DNA from: Dermanyssus gallinae
Lineage: Eukaryota; Arthropoda; Arachnida; Mesostigmata; Dermanyssidae
Reading direction: 5' to 3'
DNA: 64,000 bases
Assembly: GCA_003439945.1 (NCBI GenBank)
Contig: QVRM01007040.1
Location: 370,001 to 434,000 of the forward strand
The notes beneath the pieces are model-generated. The model saw nothing but the letters and a program-made list of their open reading frames with translations, ran no database searches and was not told where the DNA came from. Position numbers and translations under genes: made by a program. Below are positions 1-11,100 of the stretch, one piece after another (the first letter of the stretch is position 1; the number at the start of each line of letters is the position of its first letter).

Positions 1-1200
1 CGCACCAACGGCATGAAGTGTCAGATTTGCACATTGCAAATGTCTGTTGAGAAGCCGTGTTTTAGGAACGATACGGTCGTTCACCTCTATTCCAAGTTCA
101 AAGTGGATACGTTATTCAATAGATGGTTCATTATATATAATGTGGTTGTAATCAGTCGCATTTTCATTGGACACTCTAATACCGCACAAAGGCATACTTT
201 ACTACAATGACGTTAGCGGGTTGCCTACCGACAGGAAGGCGTTTCGCCGTCGAGTACAGCTATACAGTTTGAAGATTGATTCTTTACAACTGGATGCGAA
301 ATAAAAAGTCTGCCACCCAGCGCATAGGGAATACTACATCTCTCTACTAGCCTCTTGCAACTCACTTGGCGTCATTTTATCTCACGGTTTTAGCTCACAA
401 TTGAGTCGTTTCATTTAGGTCAGAGCGATCTCTGGGTGGCATGATTTTACTTTCTTGTTTTCGAAAGAAGAAAGAGTCGAGTGCAGAATATACTTATATG
501 TTAGTCTAACTAGAGACTAACTGCTCTTCGTTGAAACTACGGACCTGAATATATAGATGCACACATTGTAATTTGAATGCGTGGAACTGAGAGATACAAA
601 AAGTTTGTAAAAAGCAATTTCAGATATGAGGTTATACATGTACACGTATGTACACGTCGTCACTTCCGTGCAGGCAAAACGTCCCAGACGGACAATAAAA
701 CGATGCGAAGTGCCCCGTTCGACTTAATTGTTAATGAGGCGTTGCCACTACGAGTCACCAGAATACATGGTATCCTGTATTTAACTGGGGATTTCTAACT
801 AACACTGACTATAAGCAAGAGATGAGAGAAAACCCACCCATTACCAGAAATGGTTACTAGCAGGACCGTGTTAGAACCGGATCGGCGAATTAATTGGGTC
901 CATAGTTTTAATTTAACATATGGTAAAATTTGAACTGTGATTGATACTACTACGTTATTATGAGGGACATAGGTGTGTTTGTAAAGAAACGGCATATAAT
1001 TATTTCATAAGCGTATACATCTACATATATATGTAATTTGCTGTTACGATAATTACGCACTACCTCTAATCAACTATTCTGGGAATGAAAACGTCTTGTC
1101 TTGGACAAGCTCAAAGGTGGACAAACAGCCTTGAGACCAGTCCTACGCTGTATTTCTTGATCAGACGAAAAACGACTCTTAAATGTAAAAAGTATATTCA
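1..1200. other. Unassigned non-coding stretch
   Basis: No ORF here has a recognisable domain and the longest frames are under 75 codons. No long simple repeat and no tRNA-like boxes were seen. Confidence 0.5.
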
Positions 1201-1213
1201 ACGATTTTCTATC

Positions 1214-1217
<4 letters not shown>

Positions 1218-1256
<39 letters not shown>

Positions 1257-1273
1257 AGGGGCAGAGAGAGAGG
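1218..1273. repeat. (TA)n followed by short (GA)n
   Basis: About 17 uninterrupted TA units, then a purine stretch containing gagagagag. This is the reverse-complement form of the (CT)n(TA)n compound arrays seen elsewhere in the window. Confidence 0.95.
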
Positions 1274-1429
1274 CACATATTTCGATTATGTGTGCTCGCA
1301 GCGAGTAATGTGTGTCAATGCGACAGCGTGAATCTCCATTTTCCTTCAAGAAGAGCCTTCGTCTTCGCCTTGGATCCATCCCTAGGGAAATAACGATTTT
1401 TCAAACCAAGATACGGCAACTGATTTAAG

Positions 1430-1625
1430 CCCCCCCCCCCCACCTGCCCGGGCACAACCACCCGGTGCCGGACTATGGGCTCGACGGGTCAAGACGAGCC
1501 GGACGGGGCGAGCTAAGGACGGAATAGCAGCTGCAGCTCCAACAGTCCCCTCCGACACCTCCGATTTGATCGCTTGCTCGGCCGGACGCCAGCGTCTTCA
1601 GGCTTCACGTGGGTTATAACTCACC
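1430..1625. other. GC-rich block after a C12 run
   Basis: A run of 12 C is followed by about 190 bases of markedly GC-rich sequence (cacctgcccgggcac, gacgagccggacggggcg) within AT-richer DNA. The abrupt composition change suggests a foreign insert such as a LINE end or an old coding fragment, but no frame shows a family I recognise and no flanking duplication was found. Confidence 0.35.
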
Positions 1626-1930
1626 TGTAACAGGAAAAACGCAGATAAATGCACAGACAGCCATCGACAAGGAGGGGCAACTGTTAGTGATACCGAGTTC
1701 TTCATCGAGAGTCGCTAGACACAATCAATTATTTCGTTCGTTCATCATCTAGCTGACGTGCTTAGGTACTTATCTATTTCTCTCTCTTGCGCGCCTCTCT
1801 CTCCTTGTTTCTCTCTGTTTCGCTGCGTTTTTCGATCGACTATTATTATCGATATTGAGAGTATACGATACGATAAACCACACCGCTGAGTGTCCGCGTC
1901 TAAGTGATATGCTACTGCTGGTGCTGCTGC
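1626..1930. other. Unassigned, pyrimidine-rich part
   Basis: Contains a CT-rich patch at about 1773-1825 and no recognisable coding or RNA signal. Confidence 0.4.
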
Positions 1931-2075
1931 CACAAGGGCTGTTGGGGAAATCCTAGATATCTCAACATATTAACAACCGTCACTGCATTGAAGATATGCA
2001 TAACGGTGATTCCAAGCGCATAGAACACCAGGAGGATAATCTAGAATTGAAAACTGGAATTTTCTAGTTTTGAAT
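1931..2075 (+). mobile_element. SINE family B, 3' part only (copy B1)
   Basis: This segment matches the tail of the family-B copies at 37.69 and 55.80 kb. Shared blocks run in the same order: agggctgttggggaaa, then agatatctcaacatatt, gcattgaagatatgc, gtgattccaagcgcat and the terminal tctagaattgaaaact. The tRNA-like head with A and B boxes is absent, so it is a 5'-truncated copy or part of a larger element sharing this tail. The match is by eye. Confidence 0.6.
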
Positions 2076-2085
2076 CCTAGATTCT

Positions 2086-3060
2086 ATGAAAAAGACACTA
2101 AAAACACGTGCATTCATAGTATCGTCTATCGTTCTATGCACGCGTGATACATATAGTTCAAACATGCATACGTATAGGTGGGCGCCGCGTAGGGAAGATA
2201 AGACGATATATAGATAGCTAGATAGATAGAGAAAGAAATCAAATAATCGAGTACGCGCTAGCCGTCGTTCTACCAGGCATAGATTTTTGGCCGACCGCCT
2301 CTCGGCCAAGTCGAACTACATACTCCACCAGAACATGATTAGCGTGGGCGCCTCAACTGAGAAGAACAGCATCAGCAGCAGCAGCAGAAAGAGTGAAGGA
2401 GGGAAGGCGCCTCCAACCAAGAACTCCAGCAAGATATGGCCCCTCTGTCCGATAGCCATTATCTGGGTAGACACGGGGAGGAAAAGAGCCTTTTCTTTGA
2501 CATGGATGGACAACAGCCTAAAGGCCACACGAACACATCAGACAGACAGGCAGACATTTGATCTTATGCTGATATGCGGGACGTAGGGGCCTGCACACAA
2601 CATACGCAGGCAAGCTGTCAAGCACGAATGTTTGTGGAGTTTACTAGTTAGTTAGTTAAGCTAGTTGCTAGCCGAGTTCTGGAGTAGATAGAAGCTTTCA
2701 CATCTAAAGCACAAATCGTGACAACAATAACAACAACAGCAACAACAGAAGCTGCAACATCAACAGCAACAAAGACGATGGCTCTAATGACGACGACGAT
2801 GGGTTGAGAGTGACGTTTTAATGTGTATGACTATCAATACAATTATTGGACGATCTATATCCGCTGATGCGAGTCGGGAATCGACTAGTTACTTGGTGCC
2901 TAGTGCCAATTAACATGCATGCATTTTCGCTCGTTTATTTAGTCGCTGATAGCGGTCCCTGAGGACGACGAGAACATCTACAACACCCACAACAACGACA
3001 ACAACAATCTTACTTTAAACGCCGTAAATAATCGACGTTCAAAGTAGGATAGCGGAAACA

Positions 3061-3062
<2 letters not shown>
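2086..3062. other. Unassigned stretch with short microsatellites
   Basis: Holds small GATA (about 2210-2232), CAG (about 2370-2390), TTAG (about 2645-2658) and CAA (about 2720-2775, 2980-3006) patches. No supported gene. Confidence 0.5.

Positions 3063-3063
<1 letters not shown>

Positions 3064-3101
<38 letters not shown>
3064..3101. repeat. (TA)19 array
   Basis: Uninterrupted dinucleotide repeat. Confidence 0.97.
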
Positions 3102-3104
<3 letters not shown>

Positions 3105-3394
3105 TTAAAGAACTCGACAAGTAATTGGCGAATGCTATTGAGTTGTCTGTGTGTAACAGTAGACATGTTACCGCTACTTTTTTTACACATGTTACACACT
3201 GGGACCGTAGATAGAACCCCGTGGGGCCACCCACTTGATTAGGTTTATGTGCATATATACACATCGTATTTACTAACACATATCAATGGACTCGATCTTA
3301 GCTGGCGGTTGGGAAAGAGGAGGGTGAAAAGGGACGTGTATAATGGTATAATTATGTTTGTAAGCGTGGCCAGACACATCGTCGTATCTAACCG

Positions 3395-3965
3395 CCTTTA
3401 CTCAGCGAGAATAGGCAAGCTGCAACAAAAAAGAACAAAAAGAAAAGTAGGAAGACGAAGGGGCTAAAAGGAAAATGAAGGGCGTACAGAAAAGATCGTG
3501 ATTAATAAGAAGAGGCAAATATCGGAGGCGGAAGCAAGAACGCGATGAGGACAAAGAACTCAAACGCAGAATAATGGCAGGCGGGCGACCAAATGGGCGA
3601 ATGGGTGGGGAGATTGGCAGCACGAAAGACAGCATAAACTCAAAAAGAAGAAAGAACAGCAGAAGGAAACAAAAGTTGGTGTAAAACGAAAAGACTGAAT
3701 CAGAGGCTGCGAGTAAGTCTCTCTCTCTCGGTGGAGAGCGAACGAGAGAGCGGCGCAAGTAGAGCCGAAAGACACCACAGAACAGCGAGACATTATGTTC
3801 TGGATGCCAAGAAGGCCAAGAGAAGCAGGACAAGGTAGAAAATGCAGTAGAAGAAGAAGACAAAGAAAAATGAGGCGCGGAAACGACATTACTACGATAA
3901 TGTATAATGTAAGGAAAGTGAAAAAAAGAGCCAAGGCAGGAGCAACAAGCTAACAAGAAAAATTG
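3395..3965. other. Purine-rich (A/G) tract on the plus strand
   Basis: Over more than 500 bases the plus strand is dominated by A and G (aaaaagaacaaaaagaaaag, gaagaagaagacaaagaaa). The long minus-strand frames across it are rich in Ser, Leu and Phe only because of this composition, so I do not call them genes. It may be an expanded, decayed GA/GAA repeat. Confidence 0.6.
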
Positions 3966-4845
3966 GACGGTTCAGCGGAGAAGCAACAACGAAATCGAGA
4001 GAGGCGACAGCGGTTTGCGACAGAGTGACGGCAGGAAGAAACGAATAAGACGAAACGCCAGAGGAATAAAACGGAGCCCGGACGCCCCCGTGCCAAGCAT
4101 CTTTGATGAAACGCTCGATCGACTGGTGGGCGGATTGGCAGTGACTGATTGATTGCACTTGTTCAATTAGAATGGCCTCTATATCAATCATCATTGGTTG
4201 ATAGGAACTGTCGTGGTACATAACCAGTAGTAGCAGTAGAACGTCATTTGACACAGTAGTAGCAGCGGCAACGACGCCGATAACGGCAAAGACAGCAACA
4301 AATGCAATCCAACTCTTATGCCAGCGTGCACCGTCGCAAAATGCGTATAAATATATATGTTGTTTTTCAATTTATTTAAGAACATTTATTGAGGGAACTC
4401 CATTTAATAACAATTAGTTCATTCATCAACAGAACTGCAGCGCTTTAACCGCGCCTTTGTTTAAAAAAAAAAGTAAATACAATTTGCAAATAAACACAAA
4501 AATAACTACTACCAGTCAACACTAGGGGTGGGTTTGATGATGATGATACTGCCTAAACTCTCTCCTGACGAGCTTTGAAGAAATTACCACAACCCTAGCG
4601 AATGCGTCAGTACAGAGAGCTGAGAGCGTTTTAGCCGTGTGTACATCCTTCGTGCGGCTTTTCCGGCCGAAAAATATAGCATCAGGACAATGCTAAAGTA
4701 ATCTAGAAAGTAACTGCCATACGTGATACTCAGAGATGAATCATCTGAACAGATCGGGATTTGACACAGAAATACCGGTTGTGATATTTTGGTGTATGTT
4801 GATGCTGCTGTCGGTAATACTGCCGCCGTCGCAGTTGTTGCTGTT
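3966..4845. other. Unassigned stretch
   Basis: Mixed unique sequence with short CAG and ATG patches. No recognisable protein or RNA. Confidence 0.4.
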
Positions 4846-4872
4846 TATATATATATATATATATATATATAT
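4846..4872. repeat. (TA)n array
   Basis: About 13 uninterrupted TA units. Confidence 0.95.
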
Positions 4873-5329
4873 TCGAGGGTACATCAACAAGTCCTAATAC
4901 ATGTTTATAAAAACATTTCTTTAGATATAAGAGTGCTATGGCGGGCTAAATATCAAGACGACGATGCAGGAGTTTAGCCGCAGATTGAAGGTTGGCGTTT
5001 CTAGATGAATACTCATAGCTATTTGTCGTCCTATAATCCAATGTCTGCTGCAAGGGAATTCGTTTGTGTTGCTCGTGTTGCGTGCTTAGCTAGCATACGG
5101 GGGCCGTTGCACCCCAGCAGCAGCAGCAACAGCAAGAGTGTGCCAAAGCGGAACTCCAGGGTGTGCGTGAAAAGAAGCGTCGTTTCGTGTCCTTGCTGTT
5201 GTTGTTGCTACTGCCGCCTTGGGATTAGATCGGATCGGTCACGAAGGTTTGATTTTTGCTGCGACTGACATTGCGGGGTTCGAACACGACAGCAAAAAAA
5301 AAACGCGAAATTACGACGAGGACGTTTAC

Positions 5330-5630
<301 letters not shown>

Positions 5631-5751
5631 CAAACAAGAATACAGGACAACAAAGAACGCTACACCTACGAATGGGCTGGGATCATGTCAATAGAAGAGG
5701 AACGATGTAAAGCTGAAGCGACGTTCATTCAACCAAGAAGCGGCCGCACAT

Positions 5752-5936
5752 CCCGTGACGTGGTGTGGTATTTTCGTGCGCCTTGCGACCGGAGAACGCA
5801 CATGATGGGTGCACGGTTCTCGATTCTCACCGTTGCACATTTGAATGTATTGGGGTCCATCTTATGAAGCAATGCGCGAGCTGTTCCGTGTTACGTTGAA
5901 TGTTGGCTGAGATTAAGTCCAAAAAAAGTTACCTTA
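5752..5936 (+). mobile_element. SINE family A (copy A1), diverged
   Basis: tRNA-derived SINE. The head reads gacgtggtgtggtattttcg (degenerate A box) and the B-box region ggttctcgattctcaccgtt is also decayed. The body shares cgttgcacatttgaatgtat, tatgaagcaatg and atgttggctgag with the copy at 7.66 kb, and both end in gttacctta, which marks a subfamily distinct from copies ending in aaaactttac. Transcription would have been by RNA polymerase III with mobilisation by LINE machinery (family knowledge). Confidence 0.75.
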
Positions 5937-6305
5937 CAAACCAATGCAGTTCTAATGGTTGTTATTACCATAACTAGGAATGTTTATGAATGAACGCTTA
6001 TTACAATCGCCATCTGTGTTAATGATTTACCATTGTGAGGTCGGAACGGAGCTGATTTACGAAGAGGTACTGCCAAAGTGTAATTGATGCATTCTTTGCG
6101 ACGAACATGTCAGCGACATTTCCCCTACAAACGGCAGCGGAGTGTAGCAGTTTACTCAAATTACTTACTCAAACACTCTAGCTGGGTCGGCCGGCCGCCG
6201 GTCATAATTTCCATTCGTCTTTGCAAAAATAGAACTTTATTAGATGAATCAGGAATTAGCTGTTGCATGCCATGTTTGCGTCAGTTTGATCGATAATACT
6301 GTGAT
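5937..6305. other. Unassigned stretch
   Basis: Unique-looking sequence, no supported feature. Confidence 0.4.
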
Positions 6306-6311
6306 ATCTCA

Positions 6312-6705
6312 CTGTTGTTGTGTGCTGTTGCTCTATATTGTTGCTTGTACAATTACTGCTATAGTTCTTGTTGTTGTGTTTGTTGTTTTGTTGTTGTCGT
6401 CGTCCTCGTCGTTGTTGATGCTCCTGTTGTTTTTGGAGTTTGTGCGATTAAACAATTCCTTCCCACCCTCTGACAGACAGGCAAATAACCGTCAAGACGG
6501 ACCGATGCATTCACGAGAAACGTAACTGGCGTAGCTGGCTCCCGACCTTGGCCATTGTCGCAACACCAACAACAACAGCAGCTGCAGCAGCAGCAACCAC
6601 GACAACAGCACATGACTACTGGCGGCGCCTGAGCAACATGCCGTTGTTGCTGTTGTCGTCGTTGTTGTTGTTGTTGTTGTTGTTGCTGTTGTTGTTGTCC
6701 GGGCG
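6312..6705 (-). repeat. Interrupted TTG/CAA-type trinucleotide blocks
   Basis: TTG-rich patches at about 6312-6430 and 6640-6700 flank a CAA/CAG patch at about 6560-6605 on the same strand, so the repeat polarity flips within 400 bases. The Gln-rich minus-strand frame across it is a by-product. Confidence 0.85.
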
Positions 6706-6819
6706 GGAAACGTAGAACGCGTACAAGTGCAGGTAACAAGGGCATATATGCATACATATGTGGCGAGGCACAAATGCAATTCCGCTACTGGGTATCTGTC
6801 TTTTGCTCGGTCGGTTGGT

Positions 6820-6858
6820 GTGTCTGTCTGTCTGTCTGACTGACTGACTATCTGTCTG
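6820..6858. repeat. (GTCT)n / (GACT)n tetranucleotide patch
   Basis: Reads gtctgtctgtctgtctgact followed by gactgactatctgtctg. Confidence 0.9.
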
Positions 6859-6889
6859 TACCTCTTATACTTCTTGCAGTAATAACAGC

Positions 6890-7122
6890 AAGAGGAGCTG
6901 CAGCAGCAGCGACAGTAGCGCGCCGAATACGTTCAACATTTGCCACACGGATTTGTGTAGCAATATAGCAAATTTTTGCATGTTCCAAATCGTTATCCGT
7001 TGCAGCTGCAGCGCAACAACGACAGCAACAACAACAACAATAACAACAACACAAGCGAAAATAATAGCAACAGCAGCAATAACAACATCAACAACAACAG
7101 CAACAGCAACAACAACAACAGC

Positions 7123-7171
<49 letters not shown>

Positions 7172-7235
7172 GGTCGCCGCAGAAGCACCCATAGCAGTCA
7201 CAACAGCAGCGGCAGCAGAAAACGGAGCAGCTTCA
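6890..7235 (+). repeat. CAG/CAA/AAC-rich trinucleotide block
   Basis: Imperfect CAG and CAA units lead into a purer CAA run at about 7096-7171. Frames through it are poly-Thr or poly-Asn and not credible genes. Confidence 0.9.
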
Positions 7236-7467
7236 ACAAAACGCCCATTCCAATATTCAAGCAGATACCGTCATAAACAATCACTTCTACCGCTGCCAAC
7301 AACTATAGCGACTATGCTATTTTAGCTCTCGTCTGTGTCTGTCTGATTCGATAGTAGAAGCTGTAGTTGTAGCAGTAGTCATTGAAGTAAAGCCAAGCGG
7401 TTCCCTTGAGAAACGGTTGTAACATATTTATCAGTAAAAAAGTGGTGGTAGTAGTAGTAGCTGTTGT

Positions 7468-7645
7468 CGGTGGCGTGGTGGATTAAGTCTGCGCCTCGAA
7501 ACCGGAGGAGACACAAAGATGCGCGGGTTCGAGCCCCATCGTTGCACATTTGTGTTTATGGGGGTCGTCCGTCTATGAAGCAATGTGAAAAACAGTTCCG
7601 TGGACGTTAAATCTAGGCTGAGGGACAGCCCGAAAACTTTACTTT
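7468..7645 (+). mobile_element. SINE family A (copy A2), near complete
   Basis: The best-preserved head in the plus orientation: ggtggcgtggtggattaag (A box) and gcgcgggttcgagccccatc (B box) about 45 bases downstream, then cgttgcacatttgtgtttat, tctatgaagcaatgtgaa and atctaggctgagggacagcc, ending gaaaactttactttac. Box order and spacing are as expected for a tRNA-derived polymerase III promoter. It is not a tRNA gene: there is no closing acceptor stem and the body continues about 100 bases beyond the head. It lies about 20 bases upstream of copy A3 in the same orientation. Confidence 0.85.
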
Positions 7646-7663
7646 ACTAGTAAGAATAGTAGA

Positions 7664-7861
7664 GTCGAGCCCGGTGGCGTGGTACATTCGCGTGCATTTT
7701 GCGGCCGGAGGAGACACATGGATGGCGCACGAGTTCGATTCCCATCGTTGCACATTTGAATTTATTAAAATCCGTCCTATGAAGCAATGAAGCCAGTGAC
7801 AAGAGTGGTTCCGCGGACGGTAAATGTTGGCTGAGAGCCAGCCCGAAAAAAAGTTACCTTA
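7664..7861 (+). mobile_element. SINE family A (copy A3), tandem with A2
   Basis: Begins gtcgagcccggtggcgtgg, the same start as copies A5 and A6, which fixes the 5' end of the family. The B box is acgagttcgattcccatc. It shares cacatttgaattta and the terminal gttacctta with copy A1. Homologous to A2 along its length but not identical, so the pair reflects two insertions or an old duplication rather than a fresh tandem copy. Confidence 0.85.
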
Positions 7862-7879
7862 GTAGGAGTTGTAGCAGTG

Positions 7880-8570
7880 GCAATAAATAGTAAAAGTTGC
7901 TCTGGGCTCCAAAACGGTCTCTTAAAAACCTATACAACACATCAAACCGTTTTGGTGTATGATAGGATCGACCCCGGGGAAAAGCTAACCTTTCACATCA
8001 GCCAGGTCGTAAGAGTCTGCCATCCTTACCTATGCGAAATTGATGATAAGACTGCCAGCCTCACGTGCATCCACTGCGGCGATGACTTGAGGACACTCCC
8101 CTCAATCTCGATCGAATCGATTTGGAGGTGTCCAGCAGAGTTCGGAGCGTGTCCGCGACATTTTCACAAGAATAACACCGAATTTGCAACGTTGGAGGTT
8201 GGTACCTTACCCAACGCTCAAGTCAATGCAGGATCTCTCTGCCTGCCTCAGTGGTAACAGGGGGCGAACATTTAGAAAGATATGTTCGTCTACATAATTT
8301 ATAAAAAATCTATAATTTTTAAAAACATGATCGCGACCTGACACTCCATGGCAAAGAGCCGCTTTTCCATGCCTCCCCCTCCCCCGCTCAGTTTTGTGAA
8401 GTATTTGCGTAGCTTGCAGTTCCCCGTCAGTGGAGAGGACTAGAAAACGTCTGGGATAAGAAAACGTCTGGAAGAATCCGACACCTGCAGACGAGTCTGA
8501 CACCTGCTGAGCAAGTTCCCTGCGGTGGTGTTCCCGTGCCTACAACAAACGAACGTTGCCTCATCACCGC
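7880..8570 (+). mobile_element. R1-like LINE, 3' fragment (copy L1)
   Basis: The 5' half encodes a decayed C-terminal LINE protein segment (see the pseudogene entry). The 3' part, about 8478-8545 (cctgcagacgagtctgacac ... cctgcggtggtgttcccgtg), resembles the end of the LINE copy at 57.68-57.73 kb (cttgcagacgagctgcctgc ... agtggtgtccgcgtgtgcag). The boundaries are approximate, and neither a poly(A) tail nor a target-site duplication was found. Confidence 0.6.
7940..8255 (+). pseudogene. LINE ORF2 C-terminal remnant with zinc-knuckle cysteines
   Basis: In the frame opening at 7877 the segment GEKLTFHISQVV followed by YLCEIDDKTASLTCIHCGDD aligns by eye with the better copy at 60.8-62.2 kb (YWTTQVLTGHG ... 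YLSRIKKAISDICVLCDSG). The first two zinc-knuckle cysteines (CIHC) remain; the following His/Cys part is disrupted. The invariant TGHG has decayed to RVCH. In non-LTR elements of this type the C-terminal CCHC region is thought to bind nucleic acid. The fragment has no plausible function on its own. Confidence 0.65.
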
Positions 8571-8589
8571 TGACCGGTGCCGCCACTGC

Positions 8590-8880
8590 TAACAGGTCGA
8601 CAGTACGAGTCATCGTTATACTTAAGGTCGTTCTCTTTGTTCTTAATGTCGTCGTTCTTGTTGTTGTTGTTGTTGTTGCTAATGCTGTCCTCTATGTTGT
8701 TTTTGTTGTTGTTAATGTTGTTGTTGTTGTTGATGTTGTAACTGTTATTGTTAGTGTTGTTCTCCTTGTTGTTGTTGTTGTTATTTTTGATGCCGTTAAT
8801 ATTGTTGTTGTTGTTGTTATTGTTGTTGTTGTTAATGTCGTTCCCCTTGTTGCTGTTGTTAATGTCGTCACTGCATGGTC
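8590..8880 (-). repeat. Imperfect TTG/GTT array
   Basis: About 250 bases of GTT-type triplets with ATG, CTT and GTC interruptions. It gives a poly-Val frame at 8525-8887 that I do not accept as a gene. Confidence 0.9.
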
Positions 8881-8979
8881 GATTTAATGGGCACGCGCAG
8901 GCCGACAGCCGCGTAGACGACGAAACAATCTAACAGCAGCTTGCCTAGATGAAGCTTGCCTGTTGCGGGTTGTTAGCAC

Positions 8980-9110
8980 GTGATTGCGGCAACAACAACA
9001 ACAACAACAGCAACAGCAACCACAACAACAACAACAACCGCCGTCGCCACCACCGGCAGCAGCAACAAAAACAACAACAGTAACAGCAACAGTAACAAGA
9101 GTAGCAGTCA
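8980..9110 (+). repeat. CAA/CAG-rich block
   Basis: CAA runs with CAG, CCG and GTA interruptions. Confidence 0.9.
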
Positions 9111-9115
9111 ACTGC

Positions 9116-9222
9116 TTGGCCGGTCGATCTGTCGGTCGGTCGATTGGTCGGTCGGGGGGTTTGCCGCGGGGGTTTGCCACGGGGGTTTGTCACGGGGATC
9201 TTGGGGGAGAAGAGGTGGGGAT
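9116..9222. repeat. GGTC-rich patch plus 13-bp G-rich tandem repeat
   Basis: cggtcggtcgattggtcggt is followed by three G-tracts separated by tttgccgc, tttgccac and tttgtcac, then gggg, ggggg and gggg tracts. Several runs of four to six G on one strand make this a candidate G-quadruplex region, although the loops are long. Confidence 0.7.
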
Positions 9223-9265
9223 CTGATAGCACAGCAACTTTAGCTTCGGCAATACCTTCAGCATC

Positions 9266-9293
9266 GGCGGCGGCGGCGGCGGCGGCGGCGTCG
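9266..9293. repeat. (GGC)n array
   Basis: About nine GGC units, a GC-rich microsatellite unlike the AT- and CAA-type repeats around it. Confidence 0.9.
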
Positions 9294-9529
9294 GTGGCAG
9301 CAGCCGCAGCAACAACTGCAGAAGCAGCTGCAGTAACTTCAGCAACAACAGTGACAGCTGCAGAAAGCAGCCAATGCTACTCATTTGTCAGCCACGCCAC
9401 CGTCATGACGAGGACGCCTCGCGACCGCGTTCTGCTGCTGCTGCTGTTCAAGAGCAACAAAGACTTGGATGACCATGGGACGATCAAACGTTTGCCTACA
9501 GCGCCTACCACTGTTGCTACTGTTGTTGT

Positions 9530-9625
9530 ATTCCAACAATGTTGTTGTTGCTGCTGCTGTTGTTGTTGTTGTGGTGGTTGGTGTTGCTGCCGCGTTATAT
9601 TCATTGTTGCAACGATTGTTGTTTC
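9530..9625 (-). repeat. TTG/CTG block
   Basis: GTT and GCT triplets with interruptions. Confidence 0.85.
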
Positions 9626-9726
9626 CGTTGCGGTACAAATGCGGGCGGCCGTGCAAGAATGTCGGACAAAAATGTCCGTCAGGCTGCAGAAGTGGCCGTC
9701 ACGAGCCCGTGGACGTGACACACACA

Positions 9727-9767
9727 CATATATATATATATATATATTTATATATGTATATATATAG
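9727..9767. repeat. (CA)n(TA)n compound array
   Basis: Short cacacacaca lead, then TA units with tt and gt interruptions. It directly abuts the head of SINE B2. Confidence 0.95.
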
Positions 9768-9768
9768 G

Positions 9769-9880
9769 GGGATGGTGCGCTAGTCATGGTTGTTACCTAC
9801 TGGAATGTCGCCGATTCGAGCCCTGTTGTTGATTTTCAAGCAATGCTCGTTGAGAATAAATGATAACGCATACCACCAAG
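9769..9880 (+). mobile_element. SINE family B, 5' half (copy B2)
   Basis: tRNA-like head gtgcgctagtcatggttgtt (A box) and gtcgccgattcgagccctg (B box), then gttgttgatttt, agcaatgctcgttgag and aataaatgataacgc. It matches copies B3 and B4 up to the ataaatgata block and then diverges, so it is 3' truncated or strongly decayed. Confidence 0.65.
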
Positions 9881-9986
9881 AATCAGCAATCATATATCTC
9901 TACAAGTTCGCTCATGCTGCCGCCCTAAGCGCCCTTGACACAAACAGGTGTCATGTGAAGTTAGGTATACGAGTACATGTCGAGCG

Positions 9987-10012
9987 TATATATATATATA
10001 TATATATTTATA
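9987..10012. repeat. (TA)n array
   Basis: About 11 TA units ending tatttataaat. Confidence 0.9.
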
Positions 10013-11100
10013 AATCCGCAGAATTGCGTCACTCTCATACAAATCAATTGCTAGGCTTACAATAAGAAAACAAAGAAAAATAGTTATAGAGCGAAAAGAG
10101 GAAGAGAAGGATAAAGAAAGGAAACGAAGACTGCTAAAAAATTCCAGACGAGGAATTCCAACTATAATGCATTTAGGTTTTTGTGCTAAAACTCCACAAA
10201 ATGTGTCTCAGCATGAATTGGGACTCGCGTACACGCGCTATTAACATCAACGTGGTAAAAACAGACCAAACGAACGTAGGTAAGTAAGAACGTAAGATTT
10301 GACTGGCCTACTCGAGGTGATGCTAGCTAATCATCAGCGTTCGCATAGCGCAATCTGATCTGTAAACGAATGCCCGGCCAATGTATACCAAAACGCAACT
10401 TTTCGGCTGGCGGGGAGGGGGGGAGAGGATTTCACTGCAATGGCGTCACTTGGCGTAATAGATGGGGTAGCAACGAAATCGACTGCCCCTATACGCGAGC
10501 GCTACCTTCGCTCCGGGCTGTTTCGTTGTGTACGACATACCCCCTGTTTGTTACGTCATTAATCAATTGACGGCAATTTGTGGTCGTCTGAGGCCGAGTA
10601 GCACATTAGTCTAGCTACGCGATTCAGTAAAACGTGCATTTTTTGTCCCAACAACTGTAGGGCAACAGCGCAGCAACGCAATAATATCTAGCTATGTTCG
10701 CGATACGCCGCGTAGACGTCATACCGACAGAACGAATAGGAACTTAAGTTTGTGTTGTGGAAACTTTACAATGTCAATGTCATGTCCTAGACTGGGTTCA
10801 ACAATCTACGTCTACATAGACGGCACACGCACCTGGAAGAGTCTAATTTGCTTAGATATGAACTGATTGATTTACTAGCTTATTTTAGTAGCTGCGTTTT
10901 GCGGAGCATGTCACGACGCACCAAAATGCGTGTGCAGCCAGAAACAGCTGTGTTTCCGTCCGCCAGCTTTCTCCTCAAAGGCGCCAGCGTTTTTGCGCAT
11001 CTAGGTTTCCACTGAACGAACGTGCTTGGTAGTATTCGTTGAATAACATGCTAGAGATATTGAATATTACACACTAGCTAATAGAACCGCCCCCGTCTAT
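10013..11100. other. Unique-looking non-coding stretch
   Basis: The longest interval in the first 12 kb with almost no simple repeat. No frame exceeds about 70 codons and no domain or RNA was recognised. Confidence 0.5.

Noticed and set aside
3402..3956. 184-codon minus-strand frame
   Set aside because: Ser/Leu/Phe-rich because the plus strand is almost only A and G; a second, equally long frame overlaps it.
7468..7560. Possible functional tRNA gene
   Set aside because: A and B boxes are present, but no closing acceptor stem could be formed, and the sequence continues into a conserved non-tRNA body shared by five other copies: a SINE.
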